Below, piece by piece: positions 35,652 through 44,201 of a stretch of 64,000 nt of DNA. Below the pieces are notes generated by a model. The model was not told where the DNA came from, made no database searches, and worked only from the letters and a program-made list of their open reading frames with translations. The stretch comes from Glaciecola sp964195425 (lineage in GTDB: Bacteria > Pseudomonadota > Gammaproteobacteria > Enterobacterales > Alteromonadaceae), in contig CAXMOM010000042.1 of the NCBI GenBank assembly GCA_964195425.1, positions 62,001 through 126,000 of the forward strand, given 5' to 3'. The translations under genes were made by a program, and so were the position numbers. Position 1 is the stretch's first letter. Each line of letters opens with the position of its first letter.

Positions 35652-37679
35652 TTAAAGCACGCTATCGTAGCGCGCAATTCTAAACCCAACCGTCGCCTTG
35701 CCCGATGCGGAAAACTCTCTAAATGCGCTACGCAACTCGCGTAAACGTCCGGTTTCATAATTACCGCCTTTGATGACCCATGTCTCACCTCGTAGCGCGC
35801 CCAAATAATCAACATGGCGCTTACTAGTATCGGGTATTACATTGGTATAGTAATCGTGTACCCATTCACTTACGTTGCCATTCAGGTCATATAGGCCAAC
35901 ACGGTCTGCCTTGTAACTACCTACTTCAGCAACACCGGTTTTGCCATCTATGTATTCATCAAAGAATATCAATTGTTTACCGTTCATGGTTTTGTCAGCA
36001 AAATTACCTAAATGATCACGTAACTTCTCTTGATTGCCCCATACATATACAGTACTTACTGCGCGTTTTGCTTTTTTTGCTAACCACTCCCACTCGGCTT
36101 CAGTAGGTAATCTATAACCATTGGAAGAAGCATTTGCGCCGGCATAGCGACCATTTTGAAACCGATAGAATGCCGGTAAGCCTTCTTGCTGACTTAACCA
36201 GTTAGCATATTGCGCTGCCTCTAACCAGCTCACACCTGTTACAGGTAAATTTGATTTCACAGCCTTATTAGCACTCAAAAATGCACTAAATTGTGTTTGG
36301 GTTACTTCTTTTTCAGACACCCAAAATGGTCTTGAAAAATCAATATCCACTTGATGTTCATTGCGTCTTCTTCCGGTTTCATTGCCGGGTGAACCCAAGG
36401 TAAATTGATCGCCTCTAAATTTACGCATATTAATACCCAAGGTATCTACAAATGCGGGCTTGCCTTCGGCGCGTCTGGCTTCAAACTCAGTGAGCAAAGT
36501 CATATTTATATTTACGCTTCTATTGGCTTGGGGCGTAAAGCTTTGTTTGACGCTTCGATAGCCATTCGCTTGCGCTTCTACTGTTTGTAATACCGATAAC
36601 AAACGTTTCGTCACCGGTGATGATTCAACGCTATTACCGTTTACACTAAGTTTAGCCGGCACATTAGTAGCAATCGTCACTTGTCCATATAAAGGCTTTA
36701 AGCGCACGTCGATATTCGTGGGAGCGTCTTTACTCACCTTTATGCTTTTTGTATAAGGGACATGACCGGGTTTGTTATATTGAATCTTATGTTGTTTATT
36801 AGCGGCAAGGTCAATTTGACCTAAACGGTACTCAACATTATTAATTAGCAGTAACCCATCGCTTGGTGTTGCATTTATATTAAGCACTCCTGGCTTTGGG
36901 AGTAATTGATAGTTTCTTTTGGGTGCTAAAAATCGTGTTTGTAAGGCGATTTTTTCATCTATTGTAATGAAGTCGCTACTGGTCAAGCGTACGGCATATT
37001 CGCCACCTTGGGCAGGAAACAATAATGGTGTTTTACCCAGCGATTGGCCATCCACGCTTACATCTATACCTTGAGGTACCGAATCAATCGTTATTGTGCC
37101 ATTTACACTGGCTAGCGTTGGAGAAAGCGCCACTTCTTCTGCACGAGCAAGTGCAAGTTTTACTGTTGTACTTTGAAAATAGGGATTTGTTATCTCTAAC
37201 TGATAATTCCCAGGTGGGGTTGTATACGATAACTCCCCACCTACCTGAATTAAGGAGCTATTTAAAAACCATTGTGTTTGTGCCAAATATTTGTCTTCAA
37301 CAGCCGTGCTTTCGCCCAATAGAACTTGCCCAGTAATTACCGCAGGACTTGGTAATAATAAAATTTCAATCAAGCTGGGGCTCTGATTGTTAATTATCAC
37401 TAAGGAAGGTTCAAATGTGTGTGAACTCACACTAATGCTTACCTCGCCACCTAAAGTATATACCTTACTTTCGCCTACCCATGCGAGGCCCGATACTAAT
37501 TCGACCTTTGCATTATTCAGCGCTTCACTTGGACCAATAAGTAAACTAAAGCCCTTAATAAAAAATAACCACAGTCCAAAAGCGGCAAGCACAGCAACCG
37601 TTAGTAGACCCGACAGAACATATATACCTGCACCTTTGCGTTGAGCTTGTTTAATTTTTGAGTCAATGGCTTGCGGCAT
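35652..37679 (-). CDS. membrane protein with PEGA repeats and a cysteine-free FGE-like domain
   Basis: 675 residues. One helix (about 18-44) anchors a large presumed periplasmic part. Three PEGA-type beta domains follow (about 192-258, 265-330 and 331-395), for example ITIDSVPQGIDVSVDGQSLG. The C-terminal 270 residues are a formylglycine-generating-enzyme (SUMF1) fold: FTLGSPGNETGRRRNEHQV, VSEKEVTQTQF, PVTGVSWLEAAQYANWLS, GYRLPTEAEWEW, GLYDLNGNVSEWVHD and FRIARY. The whole protein has no cysteine, so it lacks the copper-binding pair needed for formylglycine formation; a binding or structural role is likelier. Confidence 0.85.
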   Translation of the reverse strand: MPQAIDSKIKQAQRKGAGIYVLSGLLTVAVLAAFGLWLFFIKGFSLLIGPSEALNNAKVELVSGLAWVGESKVYTLGGEVSISVSSHTFEPSLVIINNQSPSLIEILLLPSPAVITGQVLLGESTAVEDKYLAQTQWFLNSSLIQVGGELSYTTPPGNYQLEITNPYFQSTTVKLALARAEEVALSPTLASVNGTITIDSVPQGIDVSVDGQSLGKTPLLFPAQGGEYAVRLTSSDFITIDEKIALQTRFLAPKRNYQLLPKPGVLNINATPSDGLLLINNVEYRLGQIDLAANKQHKIQYNKPGHVPYTKSIKVSKDAPTNIDVRLKPLYGQVTIATNVPAKLSVNGNSVESSPVTKRLLSVLQTVEAQANGYRSVKQSFTPQANRSVNINMTLLTEFEARRAEGKPAFVDTLGINMRKFRGDQFTLGSPGNETGRRRNEHQVDIDFSRPFWVSEKEVTQTQFSAFLSANKAVKSNLPVTGVSWLEAAQYANWLSQQEGLPAFYRFQNGRYAGANASSNGYRLPTEAEWEWLAKKAKRAVSTVYVWGNQEKLRDHLGNFADKTMNGKQLIFFDEYIDGKTGVAEVGSYKADRVGLYDLNGNVSEWVHDYYTNVIPDTSKRHVDYLGALRGETWVIKGGNYETGRLRELRSAFREFSASGKATVGFRIARYDSVL

Positions 37680-37706
37680 TTTAGTTATTATTCTCTTTTT
37701 TATGTA

Positions 37707-39239
37707 TTAAATGCGTTCATCGCATATTAGCGTAAGCGATATAGGTGTGTTCGCCTTCACGGTGAACTCAAGACGTTTGTTTCGATACCCTTCGCGCCTT
37801 CCCTGCAATACGTATTTGCCTGCCTTACGTGATATCACTTTTTGGTCGTGCTCGCCTATATGCCCTACTCCCAGCACCACAATATAGGTTTTACCATCTG
37901 AATTCACTTGCACTTCAACGGGGTTGTTGTATTGGTCAATACCGCTTGCGACTTGTTCTATTTGTCGCTGCAGGCTTGGCGATGACAAAGACGCAGAAAA
38001 TGCAGATTGTACCGCCTTAACCGCCGCTTCTCTGATGTTGTCGTCGGCTAATCTTTCAGGCCGAGCAACAAACAGTGCAAGCGATTTTTTAGCTGACAAT
38101 ATTTCTTGTGCCTGAACTTGATAATTTTTCAGCTCGGTATCGTTTGGATGCTTTGGCAGTGTCGAACCTACTAAAGCACTTACTTGTTCCCAGTTATCTT
38201 TATTTGCAGCTTCTTCAATCGACATCTTAATTCTTGTCAATCCTTGTTGACCCTTGGCCTGATTAATACGTGCCGTTAAGGCTTTTGCACCTTTGCTGTC
38301 TGGCTTGATGGTTTTTGCTTGATTGACTAACTGCTGAGCCTTGGTTAATTGATTCGACAACAGCGCTTTGTCGGCTTCATCCAAATATTTAGCCAGCTGT
38401 TGCTTATCGTGCTGAGCCTTAGCGTTTTTTAGGTCTTGCGCCAATTCGGTGCGCTGTGGGTCAATTTCAAAAATGTCGGTAATCACTTCAACCTGTTTTG
38501 GCCAATTATTTTCGAATACCGCAATTTTAAGCTCCTCAACTAGCTTAGATGCCTCGCCATATGCATTAATTCTATTTTGTAAATCCATTGCCTTCATATT
38601 TGTTGATGAAAGCGCTAAAGCTTTATTTACCTGTAATTGTGCTTGGGGAATTTGGCCGCTGTCAAACGCTGCTTGACCGTCACTAACATGTTGTTCTATT
38701 TGCGCTTGCCATTGTGTAATTAAGGTTTTAGATTTTTGGGAAAGCTCCTCCATCGTTTGCTTCGCCTGTGCAAAAGCGCCTTGAGCAAAAGCCGTTAACG
38801 CATGGTCTTTCATTAGCGCAAGCCCGCTCGCTTGTTCTGTCTGCCAGTCAGTCATCATTATTTCATTTATGGAGGGCTGAACCTGCACTTCATATTGCGT
38901 TAATGCTTGCTTAAAGGCTTCACGAAACTGGGCAATTTCCGATTCTGACATAAGCACTTCGGCTTGCGTAGAAATTGCATCACCGTGCTCAGCTGATTCG
39001 CCCGTGAATAAATAATAAGCTACCACTAGTGCTAGCGCAATTGCAGCAATAATCCCTGCACCGCCAAAAAGTTTTGTCTGTTGCGCCTGATGCTCTTTCC
39101 TATGCGCCTGTATTTGCTCATCAGCACTATTTCTTTGACTCGCGGTTACAGACTCATTAGCTTCAGATTGCTCATTTTGTGAGGCTAATGGATCAACCTT
39201 TTGTGATGTTCCAGTCTGATTGTTGTTCTCAGTTGACAC
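37707..39239 (-). CDS. membrane-anchored coiled-coil/TPR-like protein
   Basis: 510 residues. A polar, Gln/Glu-rich cytoplasmic N-terminus (1-50) precedes one helix (about 53-72). About 300 residues of helical, Ala/Gln/Lys-rich sequence follow, with repeats such as AQQLVNQAKTIKPDSKGAK, consistent with TPR-like or coiled-coil structure. The C-terminal 75 residues (KTYIVVLGVGHIGEHDQKV and then ISRKAGKYVLQGRREGYRN) are a PEGA-like beta domain. It lies 27 bases upstream of the PEGA/FGE-like gene and shares its architecture style. Function unknown; scaffold or peptidoglycan-spanning role is a guess. Confidence 0.75.
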   Translation of the reverse strand: MSTENNNQTGTSQKVDPLASQNEQSEANESVTASQRNSADEQIQAHRKEHQAQQTKLFGGAGIIAAIALALVVAYYLFTGESAEHGDAISTQAEVLMSESEIAQFREAFKQALTQYEVQVQPSINEIMMTDWQTEQASGLALMKDHALTAFAQGAFAQAKQTMEELSQKSKTLITQWQAQIEQHVSDGQAAFDSGQIPQAQLQVNKALALSSTNMKAMDLQNRINAYGEASKLVEELKIAVFENNWPKQVEVITDIFEIDPQRTELAQDLKNAKAQHDKQQLAKYLDEADKALLSNQLTKAQQLVNQAKTIKPDSKGAKALTARINQAKGQQGLTRIKMSIEEAANKDNWEQVSALVGSTLPKHPNDTELKNYQVQAQEILSAKKSLALFVARPERLADDNIREAAVKAVQSAFSASLSSPSLQRQIEQVASGIDQYNNPVEVQVNSDGKTYIVVLGVGHIGEHDQKVISRKAGKYVLQGRREGYRNKRLEFTVKANTPISLTLICDERI

Positions 39240-39313
39240 CTATTCATCCTTTTGTAACACCAAATAAACGAAAAGATATCCTTTGAAAAAATCAAAAGAT
39301 ACCTCTATTTGCC

Positions 39314-40669
39314 TTATAGCTGAACGTCGGGCGTTTTTTCTTCTTCAAAGACTTTGCGCAAATGCGTCTTCCACTGTAAATACTGCTCTTGGGCAGTACC
39401 TTGCAATTCGATGGTTTGATTCTCAAATTCAATTATCATAGGGCCCACACTTAAATCGAGCGCTTGTCCTTGCTCTTCTATAACTGCGCTATGCACTTTC
39501 ATGCGGGCACTGTTTTTAAACGCTTCATTGATTGCCCACGCCGTACCGATACCAGCGGCAACAGCACCAATTTCATAGCCACCAGGATTGTTACTTTTGC
39601 TGCCTTTTGAAATCAAAATGGCCGCTAAAATAGCAGCGCCAACACCAATCATAGCTGTTTTGTTGCGCTGTGCTTGGGCTTCTCGAGCAGCTAAAATTTC
39701 AGGAAGTGTCTCGGCTTGCCATACAGAGTATGCATCGCGGGTTTGGGCATCGAAAACTTCATAATTGTCTTGCAAGCGGTCTACAAACAAAAGTTCTTGA
39801 GCGCGTAAGTCTTCAATACGTCTTAACATTGGGTCGTTCGTATCGGGAATACCCGTTAATTCAAACTTATAATAGCGCTGCCCATTTTTCCGTTTAATCG
39901 ATGATTCAAGATATTGCGAGTACGTCTCGGGAGAGTAATATCGGGCATAACGCATAAGTGACATGTCTTTAATGTCTTGTTTATCTTGGGTAGACATTTT
40001 TGCAAGCAGACTTACTACATAGTTGCTCGCTTTTGTGAATACGGGCTCATAGGGATTTTTGCTTTGGTTAATTTGATCACGCAAAAAGCCTTTGGATACC
40101 GTATGGTCAAATGATTTTGTACCGAGTATTTCGCCACTGCTGTCTACGACCGTTATTTCAATTTCAACTTCTTCACTATCTGACTCTTTAATTTCGCCTA
40201 ATATAAAAAGGTCTGAAGGGGTACTGGCATTGGGTACTACACTCACGCTGCCAAATACCTTTTTGTTATCTAGAGCCGTTTTCATTTCAGAGGCGAACAA
40301 CTTGGCTTCGGTTCGGCGCAGCTGCGGCCAAATACCCTTCTCCACTAATTCATCACCGTCCACTTCACCGTAGCTATCCAGTGGTAGACCTGGCGAAAAC
40401 GTAGGTATAGCTACATCCAAAAAAATCTTAGCATCGGTTAATGCAGTAGGAACTGGATTATTATCGCTGGGAGCAACTTGTCGTTCAGCTGGGCCAACAA
40501 GTAGAGGCGAACCCGCATTTTTCGATCCTGTACTTTCACAGCCTGTGATTACCACCATCGCGCTTAACAGCGCCCAAAAAGATAAGCGCGTCATCCGTTT
40601 AAGAAAGCGCAGGGCTAGATGATTCATGTTTGCGGGTGTTGATAATTGCTTACTGGTTTTTATCATCAA
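39314..40669 (-). CDS. lipoprotein of the VWA/ExbB operon
   Basis: 451 residues. The lipobox VVITGC puts the lipidated Cys at residue 44; starts at 40627 or 40594 would give a more usual signal peptide but neither has a clear ribosome site. After Cys44 a Pro/Ser linker leads to a mixed domain (about 80-230) resembling assembly-type outer-membrane lipoproteins, then a stretch with two hydrophobic segments (about 345-363 and 372-392). The C-terminus is acidic. No family recognised. It is probably the outer-membrane part of the complex encoded by the operon. Confidence 0.75.
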   Translation of the reverse strand: MMIKTSKQLSTPANMNHLALRFLKRMTRLSFWALLSAMVVITGCESTGSKNAGSPLLVGPAERQVAPSDNNPVPTALTDAKIFLDVAIPTFSPGLPLDSYGEVDGDELVEKGIWPQLRRTEAKLFASEMKTALDNKKVFGSVSVVPNASTPSDLFILGEIKESDSEEVEIEITVVDSSGEILGTKSFDHTVSKGFLRDQINQSKNPYEPVFTKASNYVVSLLAKMSTQDKQDIKDMSLMRYARYYSPETYSQYLESSIKRKNGQRYYKFELTGIPDTNDPMLRRIEDLRAQELLFVDRLQDNYEVFDAQTRDAYSVWQAETLPEILAAREAQAQRNKTAMIGVGAAILAAILISKGSKSNNPGGYEIGAVAAGIGTAWAINEAFKNSARMKVHSAVIEEQGQALDLSVGPMIIEFENQTIELQGTAQEQYLQWKTHLRKVFEEEKTPDVQL

Positions 40670-40687
40670 TTTTTCTCGTCAATTTTA

Positions 40688-41377
40688 TTAGCCACACTTA
40701 TAGTTACGGTATTGCTGCTTAAGCCCTTTAAGCATATCAGCATCTTGGGTCTTTGTTATCTCTTGATATAAAAGTTTACAAATTATTTTATCGTTGTTTG
40801 CGGGTGGAATAATACCGCGGGGTGCAGATGTGGAACTTTTACCACTAATATTGTCTGGAGCCTGATTGCTGTTTGGTGGTATTACATCGTCTTGGTTTTG
40901 TGATTGATCGAAGTCGCCACTTTCATTGGGTTGTGTTGATTCTTCTGATGAATTGACGCCTTCTTGAGCACCACTGACTCCGTTTTCTTCGTCACTACCT
41001 GCGCCGCCGCCCTTACCTGAGCCTCCCCCCGACATACTTTGGGCAGCCGAACTTACACAAGTACTATAACTATCAATAGATGCCGTGAGAGATTCATCAA
41101 GTAAAGCAATACGCTCTTCTTTTGTTAACAAGGCTTCATCTACGTCATTAAGGGCCACTTGTGTGCACTCATAGGCAGATGTTGCTGCGGTTTGCGGCTC
41201 TTGCCACATTGCAAAAGTTGCTGACGTAAAAGCAAACACAGCTATAGCTATAACGCTTTTATAGTGCTTGGCTATAGAGCAATTAATGGCGCAAACTTTA
41301 GCAGCGCCTTTAGCTACAACGTTACTCGGTCGGACACCAAAAACATATTTTTTTCGTTTGTTGTGCATACGTTTCAA
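40688..41377 (-). CDS. Ser/Gly-rich membrane protein, first gene of the VWA/ExbB operon
   Basis: 229 residues. A basic N-terminal part (1-38) and one helix (about 41-58) are followed by a helical segment (about 65-110), a long low-complexity region rich in Ser, Gly, Asn and Glu (about 112-190), and a short conserved-looking end with two Cys (CKLLYQEITK and YRNYKCG). The shape is that of a membrane protein reaching into the periplasm by a flexible linker. It lies 18 bases upstream of the lipoprotein gene and opens the operon. Unrecognised. Confidence 0.65.
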   Translation of the reverse strand: MKRMHNKRKKYVFGVRPSNVVAKGAAKVCAINCSIAKHYKSVIAIAVFAFTSATFAMWQEPQTAATSAYECTQVALNDVDEALLTKEERIALLDESLTASIDSYSTCVSSAAQSMSGGGSGKGGGAGSDEENGVSGAQEGVNSSEESTQPNESGDFDQSQNQDDVIPPNSNQAPDNISGKSSTSAPRGIIPPANNDKIICKLLYQEITKTQDADMLKGLKQQYRNYKCG

Positions 41378-41543
41378 CGATCAGTGACTAATATGGCTAT
41401 TAGAATAACATAGTCTTAAAAGGTTCAGATGAGTCCTACCTGATTTTGTTGATAACTGTGACGCTCGAAGGCGTATTATATTAGGAAAAATCAAGCAGTA
41501 GACGGTTAAGCAGGTAAGGAGCTCTTTAGAAATCTCTTGGCGT

Positions 41544-41867
41544 TTAGTATGTTGGAGACGTTAAGGCCACTAATTTATGTTCACGAGCTAAGGCGCTGAC
41601 TATCCTAGATGGGCCAACAATAGCACCTAGGGAATCATGCTTTAGCGAAAAAGAAAGCGTGCTTTGGCCACGGCGAACTATGCATTGTCCTTGTGAATTG
41701 AGCGATTCTGGCGTATCAAATTGCGCAGCAAGCTCCCATCCATCATTGACTAGTTCAGCTAAAATAGTATTAATGAGTGTAGGCTGAATTGACTCGATAA
41801 TAGACAGGTTATTTCGTTTAAAACGAGACGCAGTCAATTGTCGCCTTATATTGGTGAAGAAGCCCAT
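41544..41867 (-). CDS. conserved-looking protein of unknown function
   Basis: 107 residues from the ATG at 41867, which has GGAAAAG upstream; an ATG at 41966 would add 33 residues of poor composition. It has an amphipathic, basic N-terminus and a mixed alpha/beta body (ILAELVNDGWELAAQFD, CIVRRGQSTLSFSLKHD). No signal peptide or membrane helix. Unrecognised. It lies alone 170 bases from the first gene of the large operon and is divergent from the dienelactone hydrolase gene. Confidence 0.55.
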   Translation of the reverse strand: MGFFTNIRRQLTASRFKRNNLSIIESIQPTLINTILAELVNDGWELAAQFDTPESLNSQGQCIVRRGQSTLSFSLKHDSLGAIVGPSRIVSALAREHKLVALTSPTY

Positions 41868-42037
41868 TACTTTTCCGATGTGTTCGAGTATGTGTTGACA
41901 ATAATAAAGCGTATTGTTGTGAAATAGCAAATTAAGTAATAAATACAGTGAACCAATGACCTTCAATTACTCTATGTATAAACGATTGAACTTATCTGGC
42001 GGGTTGTATCGTAAGAAAATTAAAAAGGACAATAGCA

Positions 42038-42937
42038 ATGAGCAAATCTAAGCCAATATTACCCGCAAAAATTCCGCAACAAGCCTTTGATTGGTATGAC
42101 GAATATGCCCATGGCGATATTAACAGACGCACTTTTTTAACCAGATTAGCATCCTTATCGGTTGCAGGTTTGTCATTAGGGGTAGTGTCTTCTGCCTTAT
42201 TGCCAAATTATGCGAAAGCTGAACAAGTTAGCTTTAATGATGCCGACATCAAAGCAAGCTACGCCAGTTTTAACTCGCCTGATGGTCATGGAAAAGGTAA
42301 AGGTTATTTGGTTATGCCGCAAAACTTAACAGGCACTTTGCCTACGGTGTTAGTGGTGCACGAGAATAGAGGGTTAAACCCTTATATTAAAGACGTTGCA
42401 AGACGTCTAGCAAAAGATGGTTTTATAGCCTTTGCCCCAGACGCATTGCACCCAATAGGTGGGTATCCTGGCAATGATGACGAAGGCAGAGCTATGCAAA
42501 GAAGTCTTGAGCGCAATAAAATTGAACAAGACTTTATAGCGGCTGCATTGTGGCTTAAACAGCATGAAAATGGCTCAGGCAAACTAGGTGTAGTCGGTTT
42601 TTGTTTCGGTGGCTACATTAGTAACTTATTGGCGGCGACTATGCAAAATCACTTAGATGCTGCGGTTCCTTACTATGGCACTCCAGCAACAGCAGAGTTG
42701 CAAACTAATGTTAAAGGACCATTATTAATACATTTTGCAGAGCAAGATAAACGGGTTAATGCATCGTGGGAAGGTTATGAGAAAGTACTAAAAGCAACAA
42801 AAGCAAATTACCAAGCGCATTTTTACGAAGGTGCGCAACATGGTTTCCACAATGACTCAACCAGCAGATACAGCCCTAAGGATGCAGAGCTCTCGTGGGA
42901 GAGAACATTGGCCTTTTTTAAACAACATTTATCATAG
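42038..42937 (+). CDS. exported dienelactone hydrolase family protein
   Basis: 299 residues. The N-terminus carries a Tat-type signal with RR at 30-31 (NRRTFLTRLASLS) and a hydrophobic stretch ending near Ala-Lys-Ala, after an unusual 29-residue polar lead. The mature alpha/beta hydrolase has VLVVHENRGLNPYI, the nucleophile Cys in GFCFGGY, the Asp in HFAEQDKRV and His in GAQHGFHND, the Cys-Asp-His triad of dienelactone hydrolases. The substrate need not be a dienelactone; many relatives are general esterases. AAAAGGAC precedes the start. Likely a single-gene transcript. Confidence 0.88.
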   Translation: MSKSKPILPAKIPQQAFDWYDEYAHGDINRRTFLTRLASLSVAGLSLGVVSSALLPNYAKAEQVSFNDADIKASYASFNSPDGHGKGKGYLVMPQNLTGTLPTVLVVHENRGLNPYIKDVARRLAKDGFIAFAPDALHPIGGYPGNDDEGRAMQRSLERNKIEQDFIAAALWLKQHENGSGKLGVVGFCFGGYISNLLAATMQNHLDAAVPYYGTPATAELQTNVKGPLLIHFAEQDKRVNASWEGYEKVLKATKANYQAHFYEGAQHGFHNDSTSRYSPKDAELSWERTLAFFKQHLS

Positions 42938-42952
42938 TGGACATTCTTAGTG

Positions 42953-42988
42953 GGCCTTAGTAAAAGCAGTGTAAACACTACTAAGGCC
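42953..42988. terminator. composite hairpin after the dienelactone hydrolase gene
   Basis: An outer 9-bp stem (GGCCTTAGT and ACTAAGGCC) encloses an inner 4-bp hairpin (AGTG-TAAA-CACT) and a small bulge. It lies 16 bases after the stop codon. There is no strong U tract next to it (ATTGCATGTTTT), but the position suggests transcription termination. Confidence 0.5.
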
Positions 42989-43189
42989 ATTGCATGTTTT
43001 CTATCGTGTTGGTTTAGCAATAACGACTAGTCAGTGCTACTTTACAAACCTAACACGTACAAGATATTCGTAGTGTAGTATGCTATCCTCGTTGGTATAG
43101 CAACAGGGAATCGCATAAGAAAAGTAAAATAATAACCGTGTTATTTTATCTGCAAGTAGATTCACATGACCTGACAAATTTGGTGACCC

Positions 43190-44092
43190 GTGACTGCTCA
43201 GACATTCGTATTTTTCACAAAACTTGTTGTAATAGTTTTATTTGCCTTAATTAATGAGAGCTTTGCTCTGCATTTGCAGCCGAATAAATCAAAAAAAACT
43301 ACTATCTATTATGATTACTTACCCTTTACTCAAGCTTACAAAACTCAACAAGCTAAGAGCGCTGTTTCTGCCGCTAACTTATTATTATTAAACAATATTT
43401 CAGGAAACATCGATGTGCAATTCCGCCCCACTATTCGACTCTTTAGTGAGCTAGATAAAGAAACAGAGATGCCCGTATGTTCACTGTTTAAAATCAAAAG
43501 TAACGAGCGCTCTGAAAGCTATTATTTTTCATTACCAATAAGCTTTTTGTCAACCAACCGCCTATATTTGCGACGTGGTATGGCGCCGCTGATGCCTGCA
43601 TTGTTGAATGATGAAGGAGAACTTAAAACCTTATCGTCATTATTTACGAACAACGACAAGGTCATTATGCTTTGGGATTTTATTAGTTATGGTAATTTAA
43701 TTGATCAGGCAATAAAAACGATACCCAGTAAAAATAAAATTATTATACAAGGGTTAACTTCGCACGATAGTTTGGCCAAAATGATAGAAAGAGACAGAAC
43801 TGACTACGCCATTATGTTCCCTTCTGAAGTAATAGAGTTCGAGAATAACTTACAAGCGCTAGATTTATTGTCTTACAGAATCGAGGGCGTTAAACCAATC
43901 TCCACAGGGCATTTGATGTGTAACAAAAATGAAGCATCAAAGGCTTTTTTAAAGACTGTAAATAGTAAGGTTCTTGAGTTGTATGCTTCTCCCGAGTTTA
44001 TAAAAGCAAATACGCTTAATGTAACTCAGCAAGAAACAGCATTGGTAATAAAGGCGATTGAACGAGTGACTTCTAATGTGTCTGGTTTATGA
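43190..44092 (+). CDS. periplasmic substrate-binding-like protein
   Basis: 300 residues from a GTG start. A signal peptide (about 1-24) is followed by a sequence with the pattern of the TIGR02285-like, ABC-type solute-binding proteins (SBP_bac_3 related): YYDYLPFTQAYKTQQ, later MIERDRTDYAIMFPSEVIEF and a C-terminal helix. No transporter permease is encoded nearby, so it may be an orphan binding protein or sensor partner. The family call is tentative. Confidence 0.6.
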   Translation: MTAQTFVFFTKLVVIVLFALINESFALHLQPNKSKKTTIYYDYLPFTQAYKTQQAKSAVSAANLLLLNNISGNIDVQFRPTIRLFSELDKETEMPVCSLFKIKSNERSESYYFSLPISFLSTNRLYLRRGMAPLMPALLNDEGELKTLSSLFTNNDKVIMLWDFISYGNLIDQAIKTIPSKNKIIIQGLTSHDSLAKMIERDRTDYAIMFPSEVIEFENNLQALDLLSYRIEGVKPISTGHLMCNKNEASKAFLKTVNSKVLELYASPEFIKANTLNVTQQETALVIKAIERVTSNVSGL

Positions 44093-44110
44093 ATTGCGTT
44101 TCTAAAGTTA

Positions 44111-44138
44111 TGAGACTAGCCACTGGGGACTAGTCTCA
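44111..44138. terminator. hairpin between convergent genes
   Basis: Arms TGAGACTAG and CTAGTCTCA (9 bp) with a ten-base loop lie 18 bases after the binding-protein stop and 63 bases past the stop of the convergent metalloprotease. There is no U tract. A shared terminator is possible. Confidence 0.4.
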
Positions 44139-44201
44139 AGGTCTTGGTAATTACTTAGAATTTAAGCGTTTTACTTTTTTCGCTTTGTTTCCAGAGTCTT
44201 T

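Noticed and set aside
32581..41377. Zorya anti-phage system (MotA-like channel and membrane-anchored partner)
   Set aside because: The channel and TolR/MotB-like helices resemble ZorA/ZorB, but there is no OmpA-like domain on the partner and no ZorC, ZorD or ZorE helicase/nuclease gene in or near the operon.
42953..42988. Riboswitch-like structure
   Set aside because: The composite hairpin lies after a gene and before an unrelated one, with 200 bases to the next start, so a terminator is simpler.
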